A stretch of 64,000 bases of DNA from positions 289,036-353,035 of the forward strand of contig NZ_JABBXA010000008.1 of NCBI RefSeq assembly GCF_014161445.1. The letters run 5' to 3'. Source of the stretch: Microbispora sp. H13382. Its GTDB lineage: Bacteria; Actinomycetota; Actinomycetes; Streptosporangiales; Streptosporangiaceae. The notes beneath the pieces are model-generated. The model worked only from the letters and a program-made list of their open reading frames with translations, did no database searches and was not told where the DNA came from. Position numbers and translations under genes: made by a program. Shown here in pieces: positions 28,407-36,659 of the stretch (positions within the stretch are counted from its first letter, which is position 1; each line of letters starts with the position of its first letter).

Positions 28407-29537
28407 TCAGAGAGAGATCCACTCCGTGGCGACGGTGACCTCGTCCAGCAGCGACGGGATCGGCTCGACCCCGATGCCGGGGCCGGTGGGCACGGTCAGA
28501 TGACCGTCTTCGAGCTCGAAGGGCGGTGTGATGTCGGTGCTGTAGTAGCGGCGGGAGCCGGAGGTGTCGCCGGGCAGGGTGAAACCGGGAAGCGCGGCCA
28601 GTGCGACGTTCGCGGCGCGGCCGATGCCCGTCTCCAGCATGCCGCCGCACCAGACCGCGACGCCGTGCGCTCGGCACAGGTCGTGGATGCGCCGGGCTTC
28701 GAGGTAACCGCCGACCCGGCCGGGCTTGATGTTGACGACCGAGCAGGCGCCGAGGGAGATGGCCGCCGCCGCGTGCTCGGCGGACTCGATCGACTCGTCC
28801 AGGCAGATCGGCGTGCGGATCGACCGGGCGAGCCGGGCGTGCTGGACCATGTCGTCGTTGGCCAGCGGCTGCTCGATGAGCAGCAGGCCGAAATCGTCCA
28901 GGCGCGCCAGGTGGGGAGCGTCGGCAAGGGTGTAGGCGGCGTTCGCGTCGACCTGCAACGGCAGCTCGGGGCCGAATCGCTCGCGTACGGCGCGTACGGG
29001 CTCCAGATCCCAGCCGGGCTGGATTTTGAGCTTGATGCGGACATAACCCTCGTCCAGGTAGCCCGTGACGGCGTCGAGCAGTTCGGGGACGGAGTTCATG
29101 ATGCCGACCGAGACCCCGGCCGGCACCCGGCTCCTGGTGGCGCCGAGGAAGGCGGCGAGCGACTGCCCGGTGGCACGCAGGTGGGCGTCCAGCACGGCCG
29201 TCTCCAGGGCCGCCTTGGCCATGCGGTGCCCCTTGATCGGGTGCAGCGCCTCGTTGACGGCGTACGGGCCGGGACGCGAGGGCAGCGCGGGGATCAGGAA
29301 GCGGCGCAGCACGTCGGCCGCGCCCTCGGCGTACTCGGAGGAGTACAGCGGCTGGGACATCGCCACGCACTCGCCCCAGCCCTCGGCGTCGGGGGTGACG
29401 ACGCGCAGCAGCAGCACGTCATGCCGCGTCTCGGTGCCGAACGACGTGCGGAACGGCGCGACCAGCGGCATCGCGATCCGCCGCAGCTCGATCCCGGTGA
29501 TCTTCATGCCCGTGGTTTTCATGCCCGTGGTTTTCAT
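28407..29537 (-). CDS. menC: o-Succinylbenzoate synthase / N-succinylamino acid racemase (enolase superfamily)
   Basis: The 376-residue muconate-lactonising-type enzyme has the catalytic K-x-K (RIKLKIQ), metal ligands in QVDANAAY, LIEQPL and CLDES, and the second catalytic Lys in VNIKPGRVGG. Family members are OSBS (menaquinone step) or racemases of N-succinyl amino acids, often both. The operon (M19 dipeptidase, M20 amidohydrolase, GNAT upstream, each overlapping by 4 bp) matches the D- to L-amino acid pathway known from Geobacillus. Nearby menB/D/E/F lack another menC here, so dual use is likely. The N-terminus carries three ATGs in a repeated MKTTG unit. Confidence 0.88.
   Translation of the reverse strand: MKTTGMKTTGMKITGIELRRIAMPLVAPFRTSFGTETRHDVLLLRVVTPDAEGWGECVAMSQPLYSSEYAEGAADVLRRFLIPALPSRPGPYAVNEALHPIKGHRMAKAALETAVLDAHLRATGQSLAAFLGATRSRVPAGVSVGIMNSVPELLDAVTGYLDEGYVRIKLKIQPGWDLEPVRAVRERFGPELPLQVDANAAYTLADAPHLARLDDFGLLLIEQPLANDDMVQHARLARSIRTPICLDESIESAEHAAAAISLGACSVVNIKPGRVGGYLEARRIHDLCRAHGVAVWCGGMLETGIGRAANVALAALPGFTLPGDTSGSRRYYSTDITPPFELEDGHLTVPTGPGIGVEPIPSLLDEVTVATEWISL
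29505..29537 (-). repeat. 15-bp repeat duplicating the start codon of menC
   Basis: On the minus strand ATGAAAACCACGGGC occurs twice in a row, followed by the diverged copy ATGAAGATCACCGGG. This gives start candidates at 29537, 29522 and 29507, all in frame. Confidence 0.8.
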
Positions 29538-30391
29538 ACCAGTGCGCGGCAGTCGCCGCCGCTCCCTTCGTCGCGGCCGTCCCGGCGGACGACGTAGCAG
29601 GACTTGTCGTGAAACCCGGTGACCCGCGCGCCGTCGCGCAGCAGGTCGCCGAGCACTTCGCGCAGGGCCAGCCGCCAGGCCCGGGCCGCGGCCGGATCCG
29701 TCACGCGCAGGGTCTCGATGTCTCCGGGTACGGCGACCAGCACCGTCTCGGCGTCGGTGCGGCCCCGCACGGGCCGGCCGCCGTCGTCGTCCAGCCCGGT
29801 GACCGCGTCCGGCGGGATCCCCATCGGGGACGGCTCACGCCGTACGGCGGCGAGCACGCGCGGCGAGGTCAGGCGCCAGACCGCGAGCACCCGGTCGCTC
29901 TCGTCCCCGGCGTTGATCGCGTCGCCCATGGTGCCGTAAAAGGCGGGCAGGTACTCCTCGGGCCGGGCGCCGAGCTTGGCGAGGTTGAAGTGGGCGTTGC
30001 GGCGCACCAGCGGGTCGTACGTCCAGGTGATCGTCTCCAGGCCGCGGTCGAGCGCCCACTCGCGCTGGTGCAGCTTCAACGCGAAACCGGCGCCCTGCCC
30101 GGCGAGAGTCCCGGTGATGTGGGAGTGCAGCGCCCGCCGCGGCGGGGCCGCGACGAACCCGACCGACGCGCCGACCAGCCGGTCATGTCGGTAGGCCCCC
30201 GCGACGTAGTTGCCGGCGTGGGAGAGCGCGCGCATCATCTCCGCCGTCACCGGAGCGCCCCCGGGATCCGGCCGCCAGATGCCGGCGAACAGCCGGCAGA
30301 CGTCCTCGAACTCCTCGATGGCGTGCAGTTCCCGCAGAGACAGCTCGCGGGGATGCGGCTCGTGGGCATGCGGCTCGATGGGGCCGCTCAT
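29534..30391 (-). CDS. GNAT-family acyltransferase, predicted D-amino acid N-succinyltransferase
   Basis: The 285-residue protein belongs to the large GNAT branch (COG3375-like). It has YVAGAYRHDRLVGASVGF as the central strand region, ITGTLAGQGAGFALK as the acyl-CoA pyrophosphate loop, and the block RRNAHFNLAKLGA. In Geobacillus the homologous gene next to NSAR encodes a succinyl-CoA:D-amino acid N-succinyltransferase; I infer the same role. The stop overlaps the menC start by ATGA, and its start overlaps the M20 gene stop, so translation is coupled. Confidence 0.82.
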   Translation of the reverse strand: MSGPIEPHAHEPHPRELSLRELHAIEEFEDVCRLFAGIWRPDPGGAPVTAEMMRALSHAGNYVAGAYRHDRLVGASVGFVAAPPRRALHSHITGTLAGQGAGFALKLHQREWALDRGLETITWTYDPLVRRNAHFNLAKLGARPEEYLPAFYGTMGDAINAGDESDRVLAVWRLTSPRVLAAVRREPSPMGIPPDAVTGLDDDGGRPVRGRTDAETVLVAVPGDIETLRVTDPAAARAWRLALREVLGDLLRDGARVTGFHDKSCYVVRRDGRDEGSGGDCRALV

Positions 30392-31527
30392 CCGCGCACC
30401 GCCTCGACCAGGCCCGTCAGCAGCGCGGCGCGGCGCGGCATCTCGGCCACGACCACGTGCTCGTCGTCGGCGTGCGCGCCGCCGCCGACCGCGCCGAGCC
30501 CGTCCAGGGTGGGGCAGCCCACGCCGGCGGTGAGGTTGCCGTCCGACGCGCCCCCGACGGCCGCGCTCGGAAGGGGAGCGAGTCCGAGGCCGGCGGCGAC
30601 CCGCTGGGCGAGCGCGAACAGGCCGTCCGACGAGGCCGGTTCGAGCGGCGGGCGGTTCGGGCCGCCGAGGACCTCCAGGCGGGTTCCGGGCGTCCGGGGC
30701 GACAGCGCCCGCATCAGCGCGTCCACGCGGAGCTGGGCCGTGACGGTCGGCACGCGGACGTCCACGGCCAGGCGGGCCAGCGCGGGCACGGTGTTCACGG
30801 TGGTGCCGCCGGACAGCAGCGTCGGCGTGACCGTCGTGCCGTCCGGGTTTGCGTCCGGGTTTGCGTCCGAGGTTCCTTCCGTGCCGCCCTCAGCGGCCAT
30901 CGCGGCGACGGCGAGGATCTGGTGGGCGAGCTCCACTCCCGCGTTGGCCCCTTTGCCGGGATCGAGGCCGGCGTGGGCGGCCCGGCCGCGCACCACGATC
31001 TCGTACGTGGAGATGCCCTTGCGCGCGGTCTTGAGCGCGCCGCCGTCGGCGCTCGCCTCCAGCACGAAGGCGGCGGCGCGCCCGCGGGCCGACTCCTCGA
31101 CCAGGGCGCGGGAGGACGGCGACCCGAGCTCCTCGTCCCCGGTGACCAGCACGCACACGCCGTCCGGGGAGGGGAGCGCGGCCAGCGCGTGGAACATCTG
31201 CACCAGCCCGGCCTTCATGTCGAACACGCCGGGCCCCCGCGCTATCCCGCCGGCGATCGACCACGGCCGCGAGCGGAGGGAACCGATCGGCCAGACCGTG
31301 TCGTGGTGGCCGAGCAGCAGCACACGCGGCTCGCCGAAGCTCCACCGCAGGTGCGTCACGCCGTCGATCACGATCGTCTCCGGAGGTGCGCCGAGCAGGC
31401 GGCGCCCCTGGCCGGCGACCACGGCGGCGCTGCGGGCCACGGCCTCGTGGTCGGCGGAGAACGACTCGCAGCAGACGAGCTCCTCCAGGTCCGCGAGCAT
31501 GGCGGAGAGGTTCACAGTGGTGGTCAC
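30388..31527 (-). CDS. M20-family metallohydrolase, predicted N-succinyl-L-amino acid desuccinylase
   Basis: The 379-residue protein resembles glutamate carboxypeptidase/ArgE-type enzymes. Zinc ligands and catalytic residues are seen in LLGHHDTVWP, FDMKAG and DEELGSP, plus a late His (GGGAHADDEH). A dimerisation domain follows (RGRAAHAGLDPGKGAN). In the operon it would remove succinate from N-succinyl-L-amino acids made by the racemase. An in-frame 12-bp duplication adds DANP twice near residue 220. Start and stop overlap the neighbours by 4 bp. Confidence 0.85.
   Translation of the reverse strand: MTTTVNLSAMLADLEELVCCESFSADHEAVARSAAVVAGQGRRLLGAPPETIVIDGVTHLRWSFGEPRVLLLGHHDTVWPIGSLRSRPWSIAGGIARGPGVFDMKAGLVQMFHALAALPSPDGVCVLVTGDEELGSPSSRALVEESARGRAAAFVLEASADGGALKTARKGISTYEIVVRGRAAHAGLDPGKGANAGVELAHQILAVAAMAAEGGTEGTSDANPDANPDGTTVTPTLLSGGTTVNTVPALARLAVDVRVPTVTAQLRVDALMRALSPRTPGTRLEVLGGPNRPPLEPASSDGLFALAQRVAAGLGLAPLPSAAVGGASDGNLTAGVGCPTLDGLGAVGGGAHADDEHVVVAEMPRRAALLTGLVEAVRG
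30841..30864. repeat. 12-bp direct repeat inside the M20 gene
   Basis: GTCCGGGTTTGC occurs twice in tandem followed by a partial third copy, coding an Asp-Ala-Asn-Pro repeat without breaking the frame. Confidence 0.75.
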
Positions 31528-32585
31528 CGGGGCCTGCCCAGCTCGGCGCGGAACAGCCGCCGCACGTTGCCGCCGAGGATCTTCAGGATGTCGTCTTCTG
31601 CCAGCCCCCGCCGCAGCAGCGCCTCGGTGACCAGGGGCAGCCCGCGCGGCCCGTCCAGCCCGGGCAGGGCGGCGCCGGGGTCGATCCCGTCGAAGCCGAA
31701 GTCCTCACAGCACGGGGGAGTGACGTCGTGCAGCACCTCGCGGACGAAGTCGGGCCCCAGCCCCACGTGGTCCATCCCGGCAACCGCGGCGACGTGCTCG
31801 ATGTGCTCCACCAGCCGGTCCAGTGTGTGATCGGCGGGATCCTCGGCGAGGAAGACGGGGAAGAAGTTGACGCAGACGACCCCGCCGGTGGCGGCGACGC
31901 CGCGGATCTGGTCGTCGGTGAGGTTGCGGTGGTGATCGCGCAGGGCCCGGGCGGAGGAGTGGGTCGCCATCACCGGGCGGGTGGCCAGCTCCAGCACGTG
32001 CTCGACCCCGCGTGCGCCCAGATGGGAGACGTCGAAGATCATGCCGAGCCGCTCCATCTCCCGTACGGCCGCCACCCCGGCGTGGGTGAGCCTGCCGCCG
32101 GTGGCGTCCTCGCCGCTGCCGTCCGCCAGCGGCGTGCGCCCCCAGTGGGCGATCGAGGCGACCCGTACGCCGAGCCGGTGCAGGGTGGGCAGCAGTTCGA
32201 CGGAGGAGTCCAGGCCGGGCATGCTCTCCAGCGCCAGGACCAGGGCGATCACGCCGTCGTCGAGCGCCCGGTCGACCTGCGCGCCGTCCAGGCAGAGCCG
32301 TACGGCGTCCGCGTTGCCCTCGGCCAGCGTGTGCGCGCACTCGATCATCCGCAGGGTCTGGCGCAGCGCGCCCTCCGGCCGGTAACGGTCGTCCACGAAG
32401 ACCGGCAGCACCTGCAGGTCCACGCCGCCGTCCCGCAACTGGGGCAGCCACCGTTCCCGGAAGAACCCCGCCCACCGGGCCGGAGGGCGTTCGGCGACGG
32501 CCATCAGCAGGTCGTTGTGCGTGTCCGCGACGACGGCGGTGTGATGAAGGCGCTGGTGGAGGTGGCGCTGGGGCTCGGCTGACAC
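31524..32585 (-). CDS. M19-family (membrane/renal-type) dipeptidase
   Basis: The 353-residue zinc peptidase has the first metal motif DTHND (residue ~22), the bridging Glu in LALESMPG and the His pair region (MATHSSARALRDHHRN). Despite the family name it has no signal peptide or anchor. M19 enzymes cleave dipeptides, often with a C-terminal D-residue, so it could release D-amino acids for the three downstream enzymes. It is the first gene of the operon, overlapping the M20 gene by 4 bp. Confidence 0.88.
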   Translation of the reverse strand: MSAEPQRHLHQRLHHTAVVADTHNDLLMAVAERPPARWAGFFRERWLPQLRDGGVDLQVLPVFVDDRYRPEGALRQTLRMIECAHTLAEGNADAVRLCLDGAQVDRALDDGVIALVLALESMPGLDSSVELLPTLHRLGVRVASIAHWGRTPLADGSGEDATGGRLTHAGVAAVREMERLGMIFDVSHLGARGVEHVLELATRPVMATHSSARALRDHHRNLTDDQIRGVAATGGVVCVNFFPVFLAEDPADHTLDRLVEHIEHVAAVAGMDHVGLGPDFVREVLHDVTPPCCEDFGFDGIDPGAALPGLDGPRGLPLVTEALLRRGLAEDDILKILGGNVRRLFRAELGRPR

Positions 32586-32677
32586 CCCGCTGACGGTACG
32601 GCAGGGAAGGACCGGCGTAATTCGTCCGATCCCACCAAAGAACAGGGCAATCTTCGTGGGTCAGGCCAAAGGCCCTA

Positions 32678-32693
32678 CCTTACTTCGTAAAGG
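32678..32693. promoter_or_regulatory. TetR operator candidate, copy 2, at the YigZ promoter
   Basis: CCTTACTTCGTAAAGG is identical to the sequence upstream of the TetR gene at 13.4 kb. It covers the expected -35 region of the rightward gene, whose -10-like TAAGCT (32706-32711) stands 6 nt before its GTG start. It also lies ~95 bp upstream of the leftward dipeptidase operon. Confidence 0.5.
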
Positions 32694-32717
32694 CGCACGG
32701 CTGAATAAGCTGATCTC

Positions 32718-33338
32718 GTGGCAGCGCCGTACCGGACGATCAGGGACATCGTCGAGCACGAGATCGAGATCCGACGATCGCGCTTCATCTGCGCGCTCGC
32801 CCCTGCGGCCACGGAGGAGGCCGCGCGGGAGTTCGTGGCCGAGCGCAGGCGGCTCTACGCCGACGCGACCCACAACTGCTCGGCGTACGTCATCGGTCAG
32901 GGCGTCCGCAGGGCGGACGACGACGGGGAGCCGGGCGGCACGGCCGGCACGCCGATGCTGGAGATGCTCACCCGGCGCGGGTTCGCGGACGTGGTCGCCG
33001 TCGTCACCCGTTACTTCGGCGGGGTGCTCCTGGGCGCGGGCGGCCTGGCCCGCGCGTACGGCGGCGCGGTGGGGGAGACGCTCGACCGGGCGCGGGTGGT
33101 CGAGATGGTCCCCGCGGCGGTCGTGACCGTGTCGGTCGGCCACGCCCAGGCCGGCAGGCTGGAAAGCGACCTACGCGCCTCGCCGTACGTTCTGCGGGGT
33201 GTCGACTATGGCGCGCGGGTCGCCTTCGAGGTGGCGGTGGCCGAGGACCGGCTGCCCGTCTTCGAGGAGTGGATCGCGGCGGTCACCGCCGGGCGGGCCG
33301 AGACCACGCTCGGCGGCACGGTCCACCTCGCCCGCTGA
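32718..33338 (+). CDS. YigZ/IMPACT family protein
   Basis: The 206-residue protein has the UPF0029 N-terminal domain (RSRFICALAPA, ATHNCSAYVIG, DDDGEPGGTAGTPML, TRYFGGVLLGAGGLARAYGGAV) and a ferredoxin-like C-terminal domain. Homologues bind ribosome-associated factors in eukaryotes (IMPACT); the bacterial role is unknown. The GTG appears leaderless, with TAAGCT 6 nt upstream. The shared TetR operator suggests it is regulated with the TetR gene at 13 kb. Confidence 0.88.
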   Translation: MAAPYRTIRDIVEHEIEIRRSRFICALAPAATEEAAREFVAERRRLYADATHNCSAYVIGQGVRRADDDGEPGGTAGTPMLEMLTRRGFADVVAVVTRYFGGVLLGAGGLARAYGGAVGETLDRARVVEMVPAAVVTVSVGHAQAGRLESDLRASPYVLRGVDYGARVAFEVAVAEDRLPVFEEWIAAVTAGRAETTLGGTVHLAR

Positions 33339-33356
33339 GCCGGCGACGCCGGGCCG

Positions 33357-34580
33357 TCACCCCTCCAGGGCGTACTGCATCACGCGGAGCTTGGCCTGCG
33401 CCTCGGCGAGCTCGGCGGCGGGGTCCGACCCGGCCATGATGCCGCAGCCGGCGAACAGCCGGGCACGCCTGCCGGAGACGTACGCGCAACGCAGCGCGAT
33501 GCCCCACTCGCCGTCGCCGCGCGAGTCGATCCAGCCGACCGGCCCGGAGTAGCCCGCGCGGTCCATGCCCTCCAGTTCGCGGATCACGCGGAGCGCGGCG
33601 CCGGTGGGTGTTCCGCCGACCGCGGCCGTGGGGTGCATGGCGGCCACCACGTCGAGCACCGACGCGCCGTCGGACAGCCGCCCGGTGACCCGGCTGGCCA
33701 GGTGCTGGACGTTCGGCAGCACCAGCAGTTCGGGGCGGTCGGGCACGTCGAGCGCCGAGCAGAGGGGCGCGAGAGCCTCGCGGACGGAGGCGACCGCGCA
33801 GGCGTGCTCGTGGCGGTCCTTCTGCGAGGCGTAGAGGGCGGCGCCGCGGGCGGCGTCGTCGGCGGGGTGGGCGCCGCGCGGCGTCGTTCCCGCGAGGACC
33901 AGCGACTCGACCGCCTGACCGGTGTGCCTGACCAGTAGTTCCGGCGTCGCGCCGACGAGCCCGTCCACGGAGAACGTGTAGCACTCGGGGTAGCGCTCGG
34001 CCAGCCGTTCCAGCAGCACGCGGGGGTCGATGTCCCGCTCCGCGACGGCCGTCAGATCGCGGGCGAGCACGACCTTGTCCAGCATGCCGTCTCTGATCCG
34101 CCGTACGGCTCGCGCGACCCGGTGCTCCCATTGCGGCGCCGACAGGGAACCGTCGCCGTACCGGATGCGGCCGGGTGCGGAGGGCGGGGTGACCAGGTCG
34201 AAGGCGTCGTCGCCGATCGTGGTGAGCCAGGCGCGGCCGTTCCGGCGGGCGAGCACCACGCGGGGGACGACCAGCACGGTCCCCTCGGCGTCGGCGTCGA
34301 AGGTGAAGGAGCCGAAGGCGACCGGTCCCGAGCCCGGCACGCCGACCTCGTCCTCGATGAGCGCTCCGGCGAACAGCGAGGAGAGCCAGCCGCGCGCCCA
34401 GTCGAACCGCCCGGGGCCCGGCGGCACCGTGGCCCGCGCCGCCTCCCCCCAGCCGACGAGTCCCTCACCGTGCCTGATCCAGGCATACGGCGCGGCGTCG
34501 GGCAGACGCGCCAGCAGATCGTCAGGGTCGCTCACCGCGACCGTGCGAACCACGAGGGGCCGGATAAGAGCGACACTCAC
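33357..34580 (-). CDS. menF: Isochorismate synthase
   Basis: The 407-residue chorismate-utilising enzyme converts chorismate to isochorismate, feeding MenD. Its C-terminal domain has VLARDLTA, YTFSVDGLVGATPELLVR, LAGTTPRGAHP, the segment HPTAAVGGTPTGAAL and FAGCGIMAGSDPAAELAEAQAKL, which carry the Mg-binding glutamates. The N-terminal ~120 residues are less conserved. Menaquinone is the likely product because menB, menD, menE and menC are nearby and no siderophore genes are seen. GTG 34580 was chosen; GTG 34589 is an alternative and neither has a strong site. Confidence 0.9.
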   Translation of the reverse strand: MSVALIRPLVVRTVAVSDPDDLLARLPDAAPYAWIRHGEGLVGWGEAARATVPPGPGRFDWARGWLSSLFAGALIEDEVGVPGSGPVAFGSFTFDADAEGTVLVVPRVVLARRNGRAWLTTIGDDAFDLVTPPSAPGRIRYGDGSLSAPQWEHRVARAVRRIRDGMLDKVVLARDLTAVAERDIDPRVLLERLAERYPECYTFSVDGLVGATPELLVRHTGQAVESLVLAGTTPRGAHPADDAARGAALYASQKDRHEHACAVASVREALAPLCSALDVPDRPELLVLPNVQHLASRVTGRLSDGASVLDVVAAMHPTAAVGGTPTGAALRVIRELEGMDRAGYSGPVGWIDSRGDGEWGIALRCAYVSGRRARLFAGCGIMAGSDPAAELAEAQAKLRVMQYALEG

Positions 34581-34751
34581 CCGACTCACTCTACGCAGGA
34601 TCTGAACATGTTCGACAAGAGGCCCCCCATGCGATCGTGCTGCCCCTCTGTCAAGCCGCGATAGGAATCTGGTCATGGAAGGCTCGCCTTCCCTGGTGGC
34701 GATAGAGCGTACCTCCACACGATCCCTACCTTTGATCTCCCGGAGGTGCCC

Positions 34752-35570
34752 ATGATCAAGAAGATCACGCCGGTCCTGGTCGCGAGCATCCTGTTCGTGC
34801 CGACCGGCGCCCACGCCCGTACGACGTCCGCCGTGATGGCGGCGCTGGGGGACTCGATCAGCGCGGGGTTCAACGCCTGCGGCTGGTACGTCGCCTGCAC
34901 GTCCCGCTCGTGGTCGGCGGGTGACTTCCCGTCGGTGAACAGCCACTACCTGCGCCTGCTCGCCATGGGGAGCGCAATCAAGGGGCACAACCTGAACTTC
35001 GCCGTGCCGGGGTCGACCAGCGCCGACCTGCCGGGGCAGGCGCGGCAGGCCGCCGAGGCCGGCGCGGGCTACGTCACCGTCCTCATCGGCGCGCAGGACG
35101 CCTGCGTGGGCTCCGAGAGGGAGATGACGCCCGTGGGAACGTTCCGGCGCAACATCGACGCGGCCTTCGACGTGCTGCGGCCCACCGGTGCGCGGGTCTT
35201 CGTCGCGAGTATCCCGGACGTCAAGCGCCTGTGGCGGGTGGGCAAGGACAACGGGTGGGCGCGCGTCTTCTGGGGCATCGGCCACATCTGCCAGTCGATG
35301 CTGGCAAATCCGACGTCCACCGCCAAGAAGGACGAGGCCAGGCGCGACCGGGTGCGTGGGCGGGTGATGGACTACAACGAGCAGCTCAGGCAGGCGTGCG
35401 CGAGGTACGGCCCGGCCTGCCGCTACGACGGGGGAGCGGTCTTCTCCTATCCCTTCACCCTCAAGCAGGTGAGCGCGTGGGACTACTTCCATCCCAACGC
35501 CGACGGGCAGAAGGCCCTCGCCAAGATCACCTTCGATCCCCGATTCTTCTCCGACGCCGTCGAACCCTGA
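34752..35570 (+). CDS. Secreted SGNH/GDSL hydrolase
   Basis: The 272-residue protein has a signal peptide (MIKKITPVLVASILFVPTGAHA, cleavage near residue 22). The GDSL-type nucleophile is ALGDSISAG, block III is LIGAQDACVG (GxQD instead of GxND), and block V is WDYFHPNADGQ with catalytic Asp/His. It is related to lipases of the Streptomyces scabies esterase type. Several Cys residues could form disulfides outside the cell. ATG 34752 follows CGGAGG. Substrate, lipid or acylated carbohydrate, is unknown. Confidence 0.87.
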   Translation: MIKKITPVLVASILFVPTGAHARTTSAVMAALGDSISAGFNACGWYVACTSRSWSAGDFPSVNSHYLRLLAMGSAIKGHNLNFAVPGSTSADLPGQARQAAEAGAGYVTVLIGAQDACVGSEREMTPVGTFRRNIDAAFDVLRPTGARVFVASIPDVKRLWRVGKDNGWARVFWGIGHICQSMLANPTSTAKKDEARRDRVRGRVMDYNEQLRQACARYGPACRYDGGAVFSYPFTLKQVSAWDYFHPNADGQKALAKITFDPRFFSDAVEP

Positions 35571-35674
35571 TCCCCCGGCGCCCTGACGTGCCTGGGCCGG
35601 CCCGGCTGGACTCTACCCCTGCGGGAGGCCTCATGCTCCTCCCAGCGGTCCCGGTCGGCGCGAGGAGAGCGATC

Positions 35675-36658
35675 ATGGTCATGGTGAAGGACGTCGAGGC
35701 CCGTGGCATGCACCACTGCGAGACGACGGCGCTGGGAGTGCTGCTGCGGCATGAGGGACTTGATCTGTCCGAGCCCATGCTGTTCGGGCTGGGCTCGGGC
35801 CTGTCCTTCGTCTACTGGGACAGCAAGGCCATGCCGTTCCCTTTTCTCGGCGGCCGCGTCAAGCCCTTCGACCTCACCAGGAATCTGGCCGCCAGGCTGG
35901 GGCTGACGTTGAGGACGGAGGAGACCACCTCACCCCGTAAGGCGTGGGAGAACGTGGCCGCCCCCATCGACGCCGGCCGGCCGGTCGGCCTCCAGCTCGA
36001 CTGCTACCACCTGGACTACTTCCGCTCCAAGGTGCACTTCGGCGGGCATGTCGTCGCCATGTACGGCTACGACGAGCACGACGTCTACCTTGTGGACACC
36101 GGCCAGCAGGGAGGAGCGGTGCGCACCAGCCGGGCCGGCCTGGCCATGGCACGGGCCGAACGCGGCCCGATGACCGCCAGGAACCGATCCTTCACCATCA
36201 CCCTGCCCGCTCGCCCGCTTCCCTGGCAGGACCAGATCGTCCCCGCCATCAGGCACTGCGCCGACGCCTTCCTCGCCGCGCCCATCGCGAATCTGGGCCA
36301 TCGCGGCATCGAGAAAGCCGGCAAGCGGGTGCCCGGATGGCTGCGACGTGCCGGCGAGCCGCGGCGGGACCTGCCGCAGGCCGCCCTCCTCATGGAGCAG
36401 GGCGGCACCGGCGGTGCCCTGTTCCGCGCCCTCTATCGCGACTTCCTCGACGAGTGCGCCCGGCTGATCGACGACGACAACCTCCGCGCCGGTCACCGGC
36501 TGTACGCCGAGGCCGCCGTCCTGTGGACGCAGGTGTCCGCCCTGATCGCGAAGGCTGGAGAAAGCGGCGACGCGGGGTGCCTCGATCAGGCCGGCGCCAT
36601 CCTCCACGATCTTTCGCGCATCGAGAGGGACGCCATGCGGGTGCTGCGGCAGGTGTAG
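35675..36658 (+). CDS. BtrH-like N-terminal domain/DUF4872 protein
   Basis: The 327-residue protein resembles BtrH of butirosin synthesis, a papain-like acyltransferase that transfers an acyl chain from a carrier protein. The probable nucleophile is Cys in GMHHCETTALG; His and Asp follow in FGGHVVAMYGYDEHDVYLVDT. The C-terminal half (DUF4872) is helical. A free-standing copy without carrier protein genes is unusual, and its substrate is unknown. ATG 35675 was chosen because GAGGAGA precedes it; ATG 35633 also has GGGAGG and would add 14 residues. Confidence 0.75.
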   Translation: MVMVKDVEARGMHHCETTALGVLLRHEGLDLSEPMLFGLGSGLSFVYWDSKAMPFPFLGGRVKPFDLTRNLAARLGLTLRTEETTSPRKAWENVAAPIDAGRPVGLQLDCYHLDYFRSKVHFGGHVVAMYGYDEHDVYLVDTGQQGGAVRTSRAGLAMARAERGPMTARNRSFTITLPARPLPWQDQIVPAIRHCADAFLAAPIANLGHRGIEKAGKRVPGWLRRAGEPRRDLPQAALLMEQGGTGGALFRALYRDFLDECARLIDDDNLRAGHRLYAEAAVLWTQVSALIAKAGESGDAGCLDQAGAILHDLSRIERDAMRVLRQV

Positions 36659-36659
36659 C

